Assembly (NCBI GenBank): GCA_021413845.1
Contig: JAIOPP010000026.1
Span: 124,001 to 188,000 of the forward strand
Direction: 5' to 3'
Length of the DNA: 64,000 bases
Origin: Planctomycetia bacterium
GTDB taxonomy: Bacteria; Planctomycetota; Planctomycetia; Pirellulales; PNKZ01
Under the pieces are notes generated by a model. That model worked only from the letters and a program-made list of their open reading frames with translations. It did not search any database and was not told where the DNA came from. Numbering within the stretch: position 1 is the stretch's first letter; every line of letters starts with the position of its first letter. This document shows, piece after piece, positions 8,249-16,705 of this stretch. The position numbers and the translations under genes were made by a program.

Positions 8249-11200
8249 TTATTTATTGTCAAGCGAACGCTTCGCCCCGACGTTGATTCCGCGACGGATC
8301 ATTTCATGTTCGATACGGTCGGCCTGTTCGCGAACGTCTCCGGCACCATAGATATTGAACGTCACGGCCTGCTTCTTATCACCCACCGCAATGAGTGACG
8401 CCAAGTCGTAACCTGCCTCACGACGAGCTTGTTTGGCCCGTTCTTCCTTTTCCAACTCACGTGCTTTGTACGACTCGGTATGCACCTTCTCGGCTTGGAC
8501 CCTCTCCTCGGCTTCCTGGCGAAGGACTTCCATCTTGTGCTGCTGCAATCCGTTCATTTCCTTCTGCAGGTCATTCAAGGCTTGTATCCCGCCCCCGAAG
8601 CTGGCCGCGTTAATGCGGGCCTGCTCCATGCGAGCCGCGACGTTGTCGATCGCCAGTCCTAACTTGGCTACCGGGTCGGTCGTCTGTTGCATGACGGCCT
8701 CTAGAGTCGCCATGCCCGCTCCGATACCCGACATGGCGTTGCTAAAGTGGCTGCTGATCTGCTGAGCCATACCGAAGATCGAGTCCATCATTCCACCGCC
8801 GCCACCACCCATCAACGCATCGTCGGCCTGACGTGCCGCGATAATGTTCTGCCGCTTCTCTTTGGCACTTATCGCTCGCTGCCCGGCCGTCTGCTTTCCG
8901 ATGTCGCCTTCCTTTTTCGCATCGGCGATCAACTGTTCGACGGTCTTTTTACTGCCATCACGAATCGCCTGATACGTTTTCGCCCAAGCGTCGGTGATGA
9001 CCTTCAGTTGCTCGATGTTCGCGGCGCGAGCGTCGCCCGTCGAATTCTTAATCCGGACCATTGTGGCCTGGTACTCATCGGATAACGACTTGAGCCCGCG
9101 TTTCTGCTCCGGGGAAATGCCGGCGACACCGAGAGCGTTTTGAAACTGTTGGCCGGACGATGCAATCTTCTTTTGCAGCTCGTTCCTGGTCATCTTTTGC
9201 AGGCTAGCGAAGTCGTCGGTCGGCTTGGCCTCGCCGAACGCTTTCGGCTTCACCGCTTTCGCGAACACTTCGGCACCTTTGGACGCGGCGGCCGTCACTC
9301 GATCGAAGTAGAGCTTTTGCATCTCGGCCGAGGCCGTGAGGCTGGCCGTTGCGTTGGTCATGATCGAGTTTCGGATCTTCATGAACGCTTCGTCCGAGTA
9401 GTCGGGCATCTTCGACAGCACATGCCGATAGTTGACGAGCATTGTTTCGATGTTCGCGACGTCGACCGCTTCCCCTTCCTTCGGCGTCATCGCCTTGCGG
9501 ATGTCGTCGGCCATCTCCTTGAACATCCCGAGCGATTCGCCATGCGTGGCGCTGCCGAGTGCGGCCTTCGTCGTGCCGTCCATGCCCGTAAGGTTCAGCG
9601 GCGTTGCCCGCCCCTTCGCTCGCTCGGCTTCACGCTCGGCGAATTCCTTCGCCTTCTTTTCGGACTGCTCCATCCGCTCATCGTGTGCATCGAACATCTT
9701 GGCCGATGCCTTCACGGCCGAATCGGCTGACGCCAGATGGAATGCCCGTTGCTCACCTTCGCTCTTGGCGGCTTTGTGCAAACTCTCCCTTACGCGGGCT
9801 TCGGTCGCATCCCACATCTTCGCGTTGTAACCGGGCATCAATTCGAGCGATGCTTTGTATTTTCGCAGGATGTCGTCGATGGCCGTCTTGCTCTTGTCGT
9901 CTACCCTCATGTACGAGAAGTCGAACTTGAGGTCCGGGGCGAGCGTCTTCAACTCGTCCTGCATCCCGCTGATGAAGCTGCGGGCTTGATCGGATCCAAC
10001 GGAAGCGAGATCGCTTTTCCCCGCGGCCGTGCCGGCGAACGCTACGGCCGCATCGGCTGCCTTGGTCCGGTCGATCGGTACGACGGTCGGAGCGGCGGCC
10101 GTCGACGATCCATCCGAGGTAGCCGTTACCAATGCCGTGCCGGTCGACGTAACCACGGGTTGACCTGGCTTTGCAGCCGATGGCTTGGACTTCGTAGCCG
10201 GTGCCGGGCCGATCTCTTGTTCAAAGAGCATCGCTTCCGACTTGGCATGTAGTGCTTTCGCTTCGTCGCGAAGCTGCTTGGCTTTTTGCATGTCGCCGCT
10301 TCGAGCGGCCCATTGAGCATCGGCCTCCATAGCCTTCGCTTCCAACCGCATCTGAATACCGTTGGCCCGCTTCACATCCCCCTCGAACATTGCGAAGCCG
10401 AGAGCGAAGCCGTCGAACATCTTGCCGAAGATGCTGGCAGTAGCGTCGATCATGCCGCCGCTCGTGTCGGCAAGGTCGCGAAGGGAAGGGGCGAGTTCTT
10501 CGCCGATCCGCTCCTTCATGTCGCCCATTTTCTTGTTCACACGATCGAGCGAGCCACCGAGCGAATCGTTAAGTTCTTTTGCCGTTCCGGCGTACCGCGA
10601 TTTGAGTTCATCGAGGATAACCTGCTGCGCCTTCATCGTGTCGCCCGACGCCATCAACCGCTTCACGAGAGCCGTTTGCTCGTCGGTGAATGCGACACCT
10701 TGGCGACGGAGTAATGCCATGCCGCGTTCCGGGTCGGTCAACGCCTTGCCGAGCATCGTGACGGCCGGCTCCAACGACATGCCGAGTGCCGAAGCCATAT
10801 CGACCGCGGCTACCATCGTATCGCGGAAGACGTCCCCTTTGATCTCTTTCATGCTGGCGAGCAACGCCATCGTGCTCAATGCCGCATCGTCCTCGAATTT
10901 CGACGTCTCGTGAATCTGCGTAGCGAGTGCCTTCATCTGTTCAAGCGTGAAGTCGGCCGCGTTGCCCGTCGCGCGGATGGCGGCCGACGCTCGGATCTCC
11001 GACGCTTCGGCTTCCGCGAAAGCATGGATGCCGTCGATGGCGAAGTTCATCGCCTGGTCTGCGATGCGAGACTTGATCCGGTCCATCGCCGAGCCGAGAG
11101 CGGCAGTCATCTCGCCGAACTTGCCGGTGAGCCGGCCGAACGACGAACCGCTATCGGCGGCGAGCCCGTCGAAGTTTTCGCCCATGTCCTTGCGCAGCGC

Positions 11201-11287
11201 CGCGATAGCCGCTTCCGCTTCATGCGAGCCCTTTTTAAGCCCGTCTACGTTTAAGCCGAGTTCGCCGGCGAGTGCAAAAATATCCAT
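8249..11287 (-). CDS. Phage tail tape-measure protein
   Basis: 1012 residues, largely alpha-helical. The N-terminal third has the conserved tape-measure signature: a segment of paired alanine-rich helices, then AVTMLGKALTDPERGMALLRRQGVAFTDEQ and LNDSLGGSLDRVNKKMGD. The central part has repeated helical units with acidic/lysine heptads. A glycine run (GGGGGMM) precedes a hydrophobic segment around residues 825-865, and the C-terminus is a coiled coil rich in Glu/Arg. The family sets tail length in long-tailed phages and forms part of the ejection machinery. Its ATG shares a base with the TAA of the upstream gene (TAATG). No tail tube, chaperone or baseplate gene was found with it. Confidence 0.85.
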   Translation of the reverse strand: MDIFALAGELGLNVDGLKKGSHEAEAAIAALRKDMGENFDGLAADSGSSFGRLTGKFGEMTAALGSAMDRIKSRIADQAMNFAIDGIHAFAEAEASEIRASAAIRATGNAADFTLEQMKALATQIHETSKFEDDAALSTMALLASMKEIKGDVFRDTMVAAVDMASALGMSLEPAVTMLGKALTDPERGMALLRRQGVAFTDEQTALVKRLMASGDTMKAQQVILDELKSRYAGTAKELNDSLGGSLDRVNKKMGDMKERIGEELAPSLRDLADTSGGMIDATASIFGKMFDGFALGFAMFEGDVKRANGIQMRLEAKAMEADAQWAARSGDMQKAKQLRDEAKALHAKSEAMLFEQEIGPAPATKSKPSAAKPGQPVVTSTGTALVTATSDGSSTAAAPTVVPIDRTKAADAAVAFAGTAAGKSDLASVGSDQARSFISGMQDELKTLAPDLKFDFSYMRVDDKSKTAIDDILRKYKASLELMPGYNAKMWDATEARVRESLHKAAKSEGEQRAFHLASADSAVKASAKMFDAHDERMEQSEKKAKEFAEREAERAKGRATPLNLTGMDGTTKAALGSATHGESLGMFKEMADDIRKAMTPKEGEAVDVANIETMLVNYRHVLSKMPDYSDEAFMKIRNSIMTNATASLTASAEMQKLYFDRVTAAASKGAEVFAKAVKPKAFGEAKPTDDFASLQKMTRNELQKKIASSGQQFQNALGVAGISPEQKRGLKSLSDEYQATMVRIKNSTGDARAANIEQLKVITDAWAKTYQAIRDGSKKTVEQLIADAKKEGDIGKQTAGQRAISAKEKRQNIIAARQADDALMGGGGGGMMDSIFGMAQQISSHFSNAMSGIGAGMATLEAVMQQTTDPVAKLGLAIDNVAARMEQARINAASFGGGIQALNDLQKEMNGLQQHKMEVLRQEAEERVQAEKVHTESYKARELEKEERAKQARREAGYDLASLIAVGDKKQAVTFNIYGAGDVREQADRIEHEMIRRGINVGAKRSLDNK

Positions 11288-11865
11288 TATTCGTCAATCT
11301 TCCCTGTGCGGAGTAGGTTTACTAATCGCGTGCGAAGTCGGTTCAAGATTCGATCACTTACCAGCGGCCACGAGCCGCGAAACGGCGGAGCGAATTCTTC
11401 GGTGCTGGAATTGTTGGCCTTCGCGAGTTGCTTTTCGAGCGTGGCCCGACGCTTGCTGCCGCTGCGAGTGCGGCCGAATTTATCTTGGAGATCCTGGATG
11501 CCCATGTCCTTCGCGGCCCAATGGATGATGGGCGACATCCCTTCCTTCCAGATGCTCACGGCCTTAATCAGCCCGCGTGCGTTTTCCCCGCCTAGCTCAA
11601 GGTACTTGAGATAATCGAGGTTGCTGCCGACCGCTCCGGAGATACGGCCGCTCTCGTCTTGCGCGGCTGCCCGAATCTGGATCGACGCACGAGCAAGCCC
11701 GTTGTCGATCGGCATGTGCCTTTGGATCTCTCGACCCCATATCGCGAGCCCGGCATTTAGTTCCGCGATCACAACCTTCGGGCCGGCAAGTCGGATCGCT
11801 GCAAGGTAGCCGATCGCCTTCGCATACGACTCCTCATTGATCTTGAACGTCGTACCGTCGGCCAT
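11287..11865 (-). CDS. HK97 gp10-like head-tail connector/neck protein
   Basis: 192 residues. The segment AGPKVVIAELNAGLAIWGREIQRHMPIDNGLARASIQIRA and the following YLKYLELGG strand match the HK97 gp10-like family, which forms part of the neck between head and tail. The start is placed at the ATG at 11865, which shares a base with the stop of the protease gene (TAATG); an upstream in-frame ATG at 11952 would overlap that gene by 88 bases. The C-terminal half (KFGRTRSGSKRRATLEKQLAKANNSSTEE) is basic and longer than usual for the family. Confidence 0.72.
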   Translation of the reverse strand: MADGTTFKINEESYAKAIGYLAAIRLAGPKVVIAELNAGLAIWGREIQRHMPIDNGLARASIQIRAAAQDESGRISGAVGSNLDYLKYLELGGENARGLIKAVSIWKEGMSPIIHWAAKDMGIQDLQDKFGRTRSGSKRRATLEKQLAKANNSSTEEFAPPFRGSWPLVSDRILNRLRTRLVNLLRTGKIDE

Positions 11866-12449
11866 TACAAAACCAGTGCATCGGGATTCGATCCGACTGC
11901 TACCGCCGACAACTCGGCAAGATCCCAATCGGTGAACCGAAGAATCTCGCACGTGCCCGACACCGGGTTGCCGTCTTGATTGACGCCCTCGGTAGCGACT
12001 TCATCGATCGAGAATGCCCGGCCGATGAAGCCGATCGAAAACGCTTTCAAAATCCCGGCGTCGAACATCCGATGAATGTTCGCCGAGAACGGATCGCCCA
12101 AGTCGAAGCGAGCTACGACGTCGATGAAGTCAGATTGAAGCATCAACTCCGGAACGGTGCCGAGCGGCAGGTTGCCGCGGACGGCATCGAGCCCATGTTG
12201 CCAGAGCAAAACTGGATTGCGGACGAAGCTGGATGCATCGCAGCCGGCCGGATCGACGATCGTGTCGTGCCGATCGATGGCGAGAGTGTTGATTCGAGCG
12301 TGAACTTCCGCCGGCAGTGGCTCGTTCTTCTTTCGCACTGCCACCTCGCGACGAACCGCGACGATCGATGGCGAGGCATGCCGGAGCACGGTGCCTTCAC
12401 CGATGGCACGCTTCGCACGTTCAATGAGTTCTCTCGTCGATCGTTGCAT
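11865..12449 (-). CDS. HK97-family prohead protease
   Basis: 194 residues with the Peptidase_U35 pattern: a strand-rich core INTLAIDRHDTIVDPAGCDASSFVRNPVLLWQHGLD containing the conserved histidine of HG, then MFDAGILKAFSIGF with the likely catalytic serine, and the terminal LAELSAVAVGSNPDA motif that defines the family. It would cleave the N-terminal delta region of the capsid protein during maturation. Its ATG overlaps the terminase stop (TAATG). It lies after the terminase and far from the capsid gene, whereas in most HK97-type phages protease and capsid are adjacent. Confidence 0.88.
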   Translation of the reverse strand: MQRSTRELIERAKRAIGEGTVLRHASPSIVAVRREVAVRKKNEPLPAEVHARINTLAIDRHDTIVDPAGCDASSFVRNPVLLWQHGLDAVRGNLPLGTVPELMLQSDFIDVVARFDLGDPFSANIHRMFDAGILKAFSIGFIGRAFSIDEVATEGVNQDGNPVSGTCEILRFTDWDLAELSAVAVGSNPDALVL

Positions 12450-13999
12450 TAGAACCTTCCATTAAGTTGAATTGCGTTGGGGCTTGGTTCGCCGCTGAAC
12501 CAGGGGTGTAATCGTTTCGGCTGGTCAGGCCGCGGCTTCGCACGTTCTGCGGCAACCATCGCTTCGATGCGGCCGTAGACGTCGGGCAATGGGCCTTCGG
12601 CGAACATGATGCCGGGCCGGCCGAGAGCATCGGTCGATCGGGAACCGTGGAGCATGAGAGCGAGAGCGATGGCACGATCGGCGTGGCCGGCAGCCCCACG
12701 CTCGGCGTCAATGCGATAGCCGTAGGACTTCTCTACGACCTTCAGCGATCGGAGATCGTCGAGCAACGCGGCATCGTTGTACAACTCGATCTGCCCTTCG
12801 GAGAACGTCTCGACGGTAGCCGATGCCATCTTCTGCAAGTTGGGACCGGAGAACGGCACCTCATGCACGGAGATTCCCCGGCTGCGCAACCGTTGGGCAA
12901 GCAACTCGGCCTGCCACGGATCGTAGAAGAGATCGAAGCCGTACTCTTTATGGAGTCGAACGATCTCTTCTTCGAGCTTCATCAAGTCGAGAGTCTTACC
13001 CGGTTCCGCCTTCCATGAATCCGTATGTGCGAGCCTCACACGGCCGCCGTTCGCTTCACAACCGCCGATGGCGATCGCCGATGCGTCACGTTTGATTCCG
13101 AGATCGAGGCCGGCGATGAACGTCGCACCGACGAACGATTCGCGAGTTGGCTTTTCGTGCATCGTGATCGCACGGAGAATGTCGGCTTCGGTGATCGCAT
13201 CGCCTTGGCCGGTCGTCCACTTGTTCAACCAGAGGCGATCGAACGCAACGGGCGGCAGAATGCGACGTTGTTCGGCGAGATGTTTCGGACTAATCCACGA
13301 GGCTTGCGGGCCGTCGATCGTAGAGAAGTGCCAGTCGGCATCGCTACCTTCCGAGCCGAGTCGAGCGGCTTCGCGGAAATTCCATTGCCACGATTTACCC
13401 TGACCGACGCCGGCGTTGGAAATCGTGACGAGCATGCACGTTCCCTTTTTCGCGGCAGCCGAGAAAAGAGAAACGAACAACGCCTCGTTGATCCAGTGCG
13501 TAATTTCATCGAGCACGATGAAGTCCGGAGTCAATCCGTAAGAGGATGCGGCATCTGCCGATAGAATCTCAAGCGTCGAACCGCTTCGCTTGTTTACGAC
13601 CTTGTAGGCTTGCACCTCAAGAAATTGAGACAGCCACGGATTGAGTGAGATAAGTTTTTCGATCGCATCGCGAAGCAAGCGAGCTTGATCCTTGTCGGCC
13701 GCCGCGGCGACTCCCGAAATCATGCGTTGCGTAGCGAACAATACCCATGAGACTTGCACGGCGAGATCGGCAGTCTTGCTATGACCACGCGGACGCTCAA
13801 AATAGGCGCGGAGTTTTACCGGACCCGTGATCGTCTTGTTCCGTGCGACCGCTTTCCATCCATTGTCGACGGACGCGAAGTCGGCGGCCTGCCAAGGATC
13901 GAGTTTCGATCCGAGCAACTCCGGGCCTGTGTCGGTCTCAATGAAGAGAGCTTCACGAAAAGCCCGCGGCGAGGAAAACATTTCCGGTAACTTAACCAT
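12449..13999 (-). CDS. Phage terminase large subunit
   Basis: 516 residues with both motor and nuclease parts. The Walker A variant is RPRGHSKT (about residues 69-76), Walker B is FIVLDEITHW with D164/E165, and SNAG follows as the coupling motif. The RNase-H-like nuclease domain starts at GLDLGIKRD (about residue 296) and ends with GHADRAIALALML (about 450-465). It packages DNA into preformed heads. All residues are accounted for by TerL, so no portal domain is fused to it. The start overlaps the upstream gene's end by 8 bases. Confidence 0.92.
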   Translation of the reverse strand: MVKLPEMFSSPRAFREALFIETDTGPELLGSKLDPWQAADFASVDNGWKAVARNKTITGPVKLRAYFERPRGHSKTADLAVQVSWVLFATQRMISGVAAAADKDQARLLRDAIEKLISLNPWLSQFLEVQAYKVVNKRSGSTLEILSADAASSYGLTPDFIVLDEITHWINEALFVSLFSAAAKKGTCMLVTISNAGVGQGKSWQWNFREAARLGSEGSDADWHFSTIDGPQASWISPKHLAEQRRILPPVAFDRLWLNKWTTGQGDAITEADILRAITMHEKPTRESFVGATFIAGLDLGIKRDASAIAIGGCEANGGRVRLAHTDSWKAEPGKTLDLMKLEEEIVRLHKEYGFDLFYDPWQAELLAQRLRSRGISVHEVPFSGPNLQKMASATVETFSEGQIELYNDAALLDDLRSLKVVEKSYGYRIDAERGAAGHADRAIALALMLHGSRSTDALGRPGIMFAEGPLPDVYGRIEAMVAAERAKPRPDQPKRLHPWFSGEPSPNAIQLNGRF

Positions 14000-14375
14000 T
14001 CGCCTTCGCCTTCTCCTTGTCGTACACGAGGCCGTCTAACGTCTTGCCGTCATCCTCGATACGGAGATCGGCGATCGGCTTATCGCGGGCCGTAATGCTG
14101 GATCGCATGTCGCGCATGATCGTCAGCTTTTGGTCGGTGGTCAGGTCCGCTTGCGTCGTGAGGAAATGCAACAACAGGCGGTAGATCGTTTCGTGCCTGT
14201 GGGCCGATTGGATCAATGCTTGTTCTCGTGGGCCGATAGAATTGCGGAGATTGAGCACCGCCGTTTCGAGAAGGTTGCGGAGCTTGCGTCCTTCGCGTGC
14301 GATGTGCTCGCATCCCGCGGGCAGTAGTCCGCTCGTAAGGTCTCGTCTTGCTCCGTGCTTGACTCGTGCCGCCAT
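13992..14375 (-). CDS. Small protein before TerL, candidate small terminase subunit
   Basis: 127 residues, basic at the N-terminus and helical throughout (LLETAVLNLRNSIGPREQALIQSAHRHETIYRLLLHFLTTQADLT). There is no detectable family match by eye. Its position just before the large terminase, with an 8-base overlap, is where a small terminase or DNA-recognition subunit usually sits. A clear helix-turn-helix is not visible, so the role is an inference from position. Confidence 0.6.
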   Translation of the reverse strand: MAARVKHGARRDLTSGLLPAGCEHIAREGRKLRNLLETAVLNLRNSIGPREQALIQSAHRHETIYRLLLHFLTTQADLTTDQKLTIMRDMRSSITARDKPIADLRIEDDGKTLDGLVYDKEKAKANG

Positions 14376-14399
14376 GCTTGCCTCTGATAAACCGAGCCC

Positions 14400-14435
14400 G
14401 CCGGCCGTGCGGAAATCCCTTAGCGCACGACCGGC
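14400..14435. other. Intercistronic hairpin between capsid and terminase genes
   Basis: Twelve-base arms (14400-14411 and 14424-14435) pair with one mismatch around a 12-base loop in the short gap after the capsid stop. There is no T run on the minus strand. It may weaken read-through or protect the capsid mRNA end, raising capsid output relative to packaging genes. Confidence 0.5.
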
Positions 14436-14453
14436 GAACGTCGGATTCGGTTC

Positions 14454-15839
14454 TTAGCTGATGCCCGTGAGCAGCCTCGATCGCACAAACGCGACCGACG
14501 TAGGCGGTGCCTGGTATCGCGAGCCCTGTCGCTCGCTGATGCGAATCCAGGTCTGCCCTTTTTCCCAGCTGTCGCCGGCCTGATCGGTTGTCGAGAGCAA
14601 CAGAATTCCGCGGTCCCACACGCAGAAATTTTTCATTGCGCCAATTCCGACATAGTTATTCGGCAAGGAGTTATTGACGATGACTGGCCGACCGAGAATG
14701 TAAGGTCTCATCGCAGTCGTGGCGTCTTGGACGAAAATCGGGCGACCGCTCAAGTCGACGAGTCCGGAGCACGCGCCGAGCACGACCTGATTCATCTGCC
14801 ATACGCAACTTGGATCCGTAGACCAGCGAATGTCTACTCGGAACAGGAGCTTGTTCAAGTTTGCGTACGAGATCGACGTGACACCGGCGACATCCGTGAT
14901 GCCGCTCGAATGGTAGATGCCGGTCGGTTCGTTCGTGCCGGTGCCGATTGCAGTAGCACGCTCACGCTCGGTACGCATCGCTTCCGTAATGAGCTTCTGA
15001 ACGATTTCGATAACCGAAGGGTCGGAATCCTCGATGACGTTGTTCGTCATCTTCGTCATCGCCGAACGACGGTACATCGTGTACGTCCCCTCGCCGAACG
15101 TGGGCTGCGATTCATCGAACGCCGCGGTCTCCGCTCCGTACGTGACCACCGGCACGGCAGAAATCGTTGGGTGCGTCCCATCGTTATTCAGGGTCGGAAT
15201 CTTCGTCGCGAGGTCGTACAGCGAAGTAAGCGGCAACGGATCGGTGATCAACAATTTCAGATAGCCGGCCGGGATTGCGAATCCCCCCGCGTTTCCGGTG
15301 CCGGCCGAGAGCAGCCGTTTATTCCATTCGTGTTTCGCGTAGGCGTGCGGCTGTCGGCAGTCGGTAATGACGGCCCGGCAGAAGTCGGCGAGCAGAGTGC
15401 GCTCTTCGTTTTTCGACGGCTCGCCGAAGATGATCGAAGCGGCACGCTTGTTCCGTTCGTCGGGATTTTCCTGCGACGCTTCGTGGAACTGCCCGAGATA
15501 CCGACGGTCGATCCAATCGCCCGGAGGAAGGCCGCGAGATTCCCGCCGCGGTTCCGGCAGAACGTACCCGTCGATGACTTCTCGGACTTCTCGGGTCGTG
15601 TTGCGCTGGCGACTGAGATCGCCGTGCATGGCACGCTCCACGAAATCATCTCCCTCGTCTCCCTCTTCGTCGCGAGCCGGATTGTTCGGCACGTTGGGCG
15701 TTCGTCTTGCAGGCGACGTCGCTCGGGTTAAGGCTGGCTTGATCGGATCTCGTGCCGGCCCGCTGTCGGTAATGACGCGGCGTCCGGCTTGCATATCGCG
15801 AGTCGAGTAGCCCGGACCCCAGTTGTATTTGTTGGACAT
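14454..15839 (-). CDS. HK97-fold major capsid protein
   Basis: 461 residues from the ATG at 15839, chosen because AGGAAG lies 8 bases upstream; the longer frame to 15965 lacks a ribosome site. Residues 1 to about 170 are charged and proline/arginine-rich, like the cleaved delta (scaffold) region of HK97-type capsids. The rest follows the phage_capsid family: FAIPAGYLKLLI, a P-domain helix MTNNVIEDSDPSVIEIVQKLITEAM, GTGTNEPTGI (the usual RAxIxGxGxxQPxG equivalent), YILGRPVIVNNSLP, and AFVRSRL at the end. It forms the icosahedral shell. First gene of the minus-strand structural block, about 200 bases after the AlpA-like gene. Confidence 0.9.
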   Translation of the reverse strand: MSNKYNWGPGYSTRDMQAGRRVITDSGPARDPIKPALTRATSPARRTPNVPNNPARDEEGDEGDDFVERAMHGDLSRQRNTTREVREVIDGYVLPEPRRESRGLPPGDWIDRRYLGQFHEASQENPDERNKRAASIIFGEPSKNEERTLLADFCRAVITDCRQPHAYAKHEWNKRLLSAGTGNAGGFAIPAGYLKLLITDPLPLTSLYDLATKIPTLNNDGTHPTISAVPVVTYGAETAAFDESQPTFGEGTYTMYRRSAMTKMTNNVIEDSDPSVIEIVQKLITEAMRTERERATAIGTGTNEPTGIYHSSGITDVAGVTSISYANLNKLLFRVDIRWSTDPSCVWQMNQVVLGACSGLVDLSGRPIFVQDATTAMRPYILGRPVIVNNSLPNNYVGIGAMKNFCVWDRGILLLSTTDQAGDSWEKGQTWIRISERQGSRYQAPPTSVAFVRSRLLTGIS

Positions 15840-16035
15840 TCGTTCTTCCTGAACTTGTTTTTTTGTGGCTAACACTTCCCGGCGTCGCCACATTCCTCCC
15901 GGCAGGAACTTCTCCGAGGCGATTCGCATCCCGCGACAGCCGACGTCCCGAGGGACCGCATACATCGCGTTCGTCGCATCGCCCCGGAGACGTCGCCGGG
16001 TCTATCGCTTCGTGCCGAAGCACGTTGCATCCTTC

Positions 16036-16338
16036 TTAACAGCCGGCCGCCGCCAGCTTTCCATCAGCGAGCTTTGCGGCCCGCTCCAATTGCAGATCCG
16101 TTCGCACAATCGTCGCAGGTGCGGACGGCTCGTCTCGCAGGCCGCTTGTCAGGGCCATCCAGTTATTCAAGTCGTTTTCGAGAATTGCGTTGCGACCACC
16201 GATCATGAAGAAACGCAGCTTGTGACCCTTCACGCCGACTCGCCGCCAACTGTAGACCGTCTCGACGCGCACCCCGGCCAACTCGGCAACCTCTTGGACC
16301 GTGTATCGCTTTTGCGCCAATCGTTCCGTAGGACTCAT
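16036..16338 (-). CDS. AlpA/MerR-like DNA-binding protein of element B
   Basis: 100 residues from the ATG at 16338, which has an AGGTG ribosome site; the longer open frame runs into the quasi-palindrome and is not used. The domain KRYTVQEVAELAGVRVETVYSWRRVG is a winged-helix/HTH_17 motif of excisionase-type regulators, followed by a tail of alanine and leucine helices. It diverges from the SF3 helicase gene across a symmetrical 253-bp region and probably binds there, acting as a regulator of replication and/or of integrase activity, as AlpA does in phage satellites. Confidence 0.8.
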   Translation of the reverse strand: MSPTERLAQKRYTVQEVAELAGVRVETVYSWRRVGVKGHKLRFFMIGGRNAILENDLNNWMALTSGLRDEPSAPATIVRTDLQLERAAKLADGKLAAAGC

Positions 16339-16414
16339 CTCGTCACCTCTGAAAAAAGTTACAACGCTCGTCATCTCCCGGCTGACCGGTGAAATTGATT
16401 CACATTGGTCTGCT

Positions 16415-16667
16415 TGAAATCTATGCGTTACCTTGCGGTTGCGAGGTCCAAGGTCAAACTTTCTGGCCGCTGATGCTTCGCAAGATTCGGGGCATGGTGG
16501 GTGTGGCGGGTCGAGAACTGTTTTTAGGAAACTATTCATCATGCATGCGTAAGGGAACTTTTGGAAAAACGCCCCCTGACCCACCATACCCACCATGCAG
16601 TTCGTCGCTCGCTCGGAATTCAGTCGCAGGCAGGAACTCGCAAACGCAAAGTTCCGCATAGATTTCA
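16415..16667. repeat. 253-bp quasi-palindrome with iteron-like arms; candidate replication origin
   Basis: Outer 35-base arms at 16415-16449 and 16633-16667 are inverted copies with about six mismatches. Inner 20-base arms at 16493-16512 (CATGGTGGGTGTGGCGGGTC) and 16578-16597 (inverted, two mismatches) are nested inside. A third related word starts at 16666 (CATGGCGGGTGTGGTGG). The centre is CATGCATG at 16540-16547 in an A/T-richer stretch. All this lies in the non-coding gap between a divergently read regulator and a replication helicase, the usual place for a satellite or plasmid origin. Confidence 0.6.
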
Positions 16668-16705
16668 TGGCGGGTGTGGTGGAGGTTCACAAAAGGAAGG
16701 CAGCC

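Noticed and set aside
9140-9730. Long plus-strand open frames within the tape-measure gene (also 8747-9085, 9737-10252, 10910-11254)
   Set aside because: They are antisense to a clear tape-measure gene, have His/Arg/Leu-rich composition typical of reverse-frame shadows and lack ribosome sites.
12449-13999. A TerL-portal fusion to explain the missing portal
   Set aside because: All 516 residues are covered by ATPase and nuclease motifs of a normal-length TerL.
14727-15731. A 334-codon plus-strand frame across the capsid gene
   Set aside because: Antisense shadow of the major capsid gene; very arginine-rich and no family resemblance.
16415-16667. The quasi-palindrome as a transcription terminator
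   Set aside because: The arms are too far apart, there is no T run, and the region lies at divergent gene starts.
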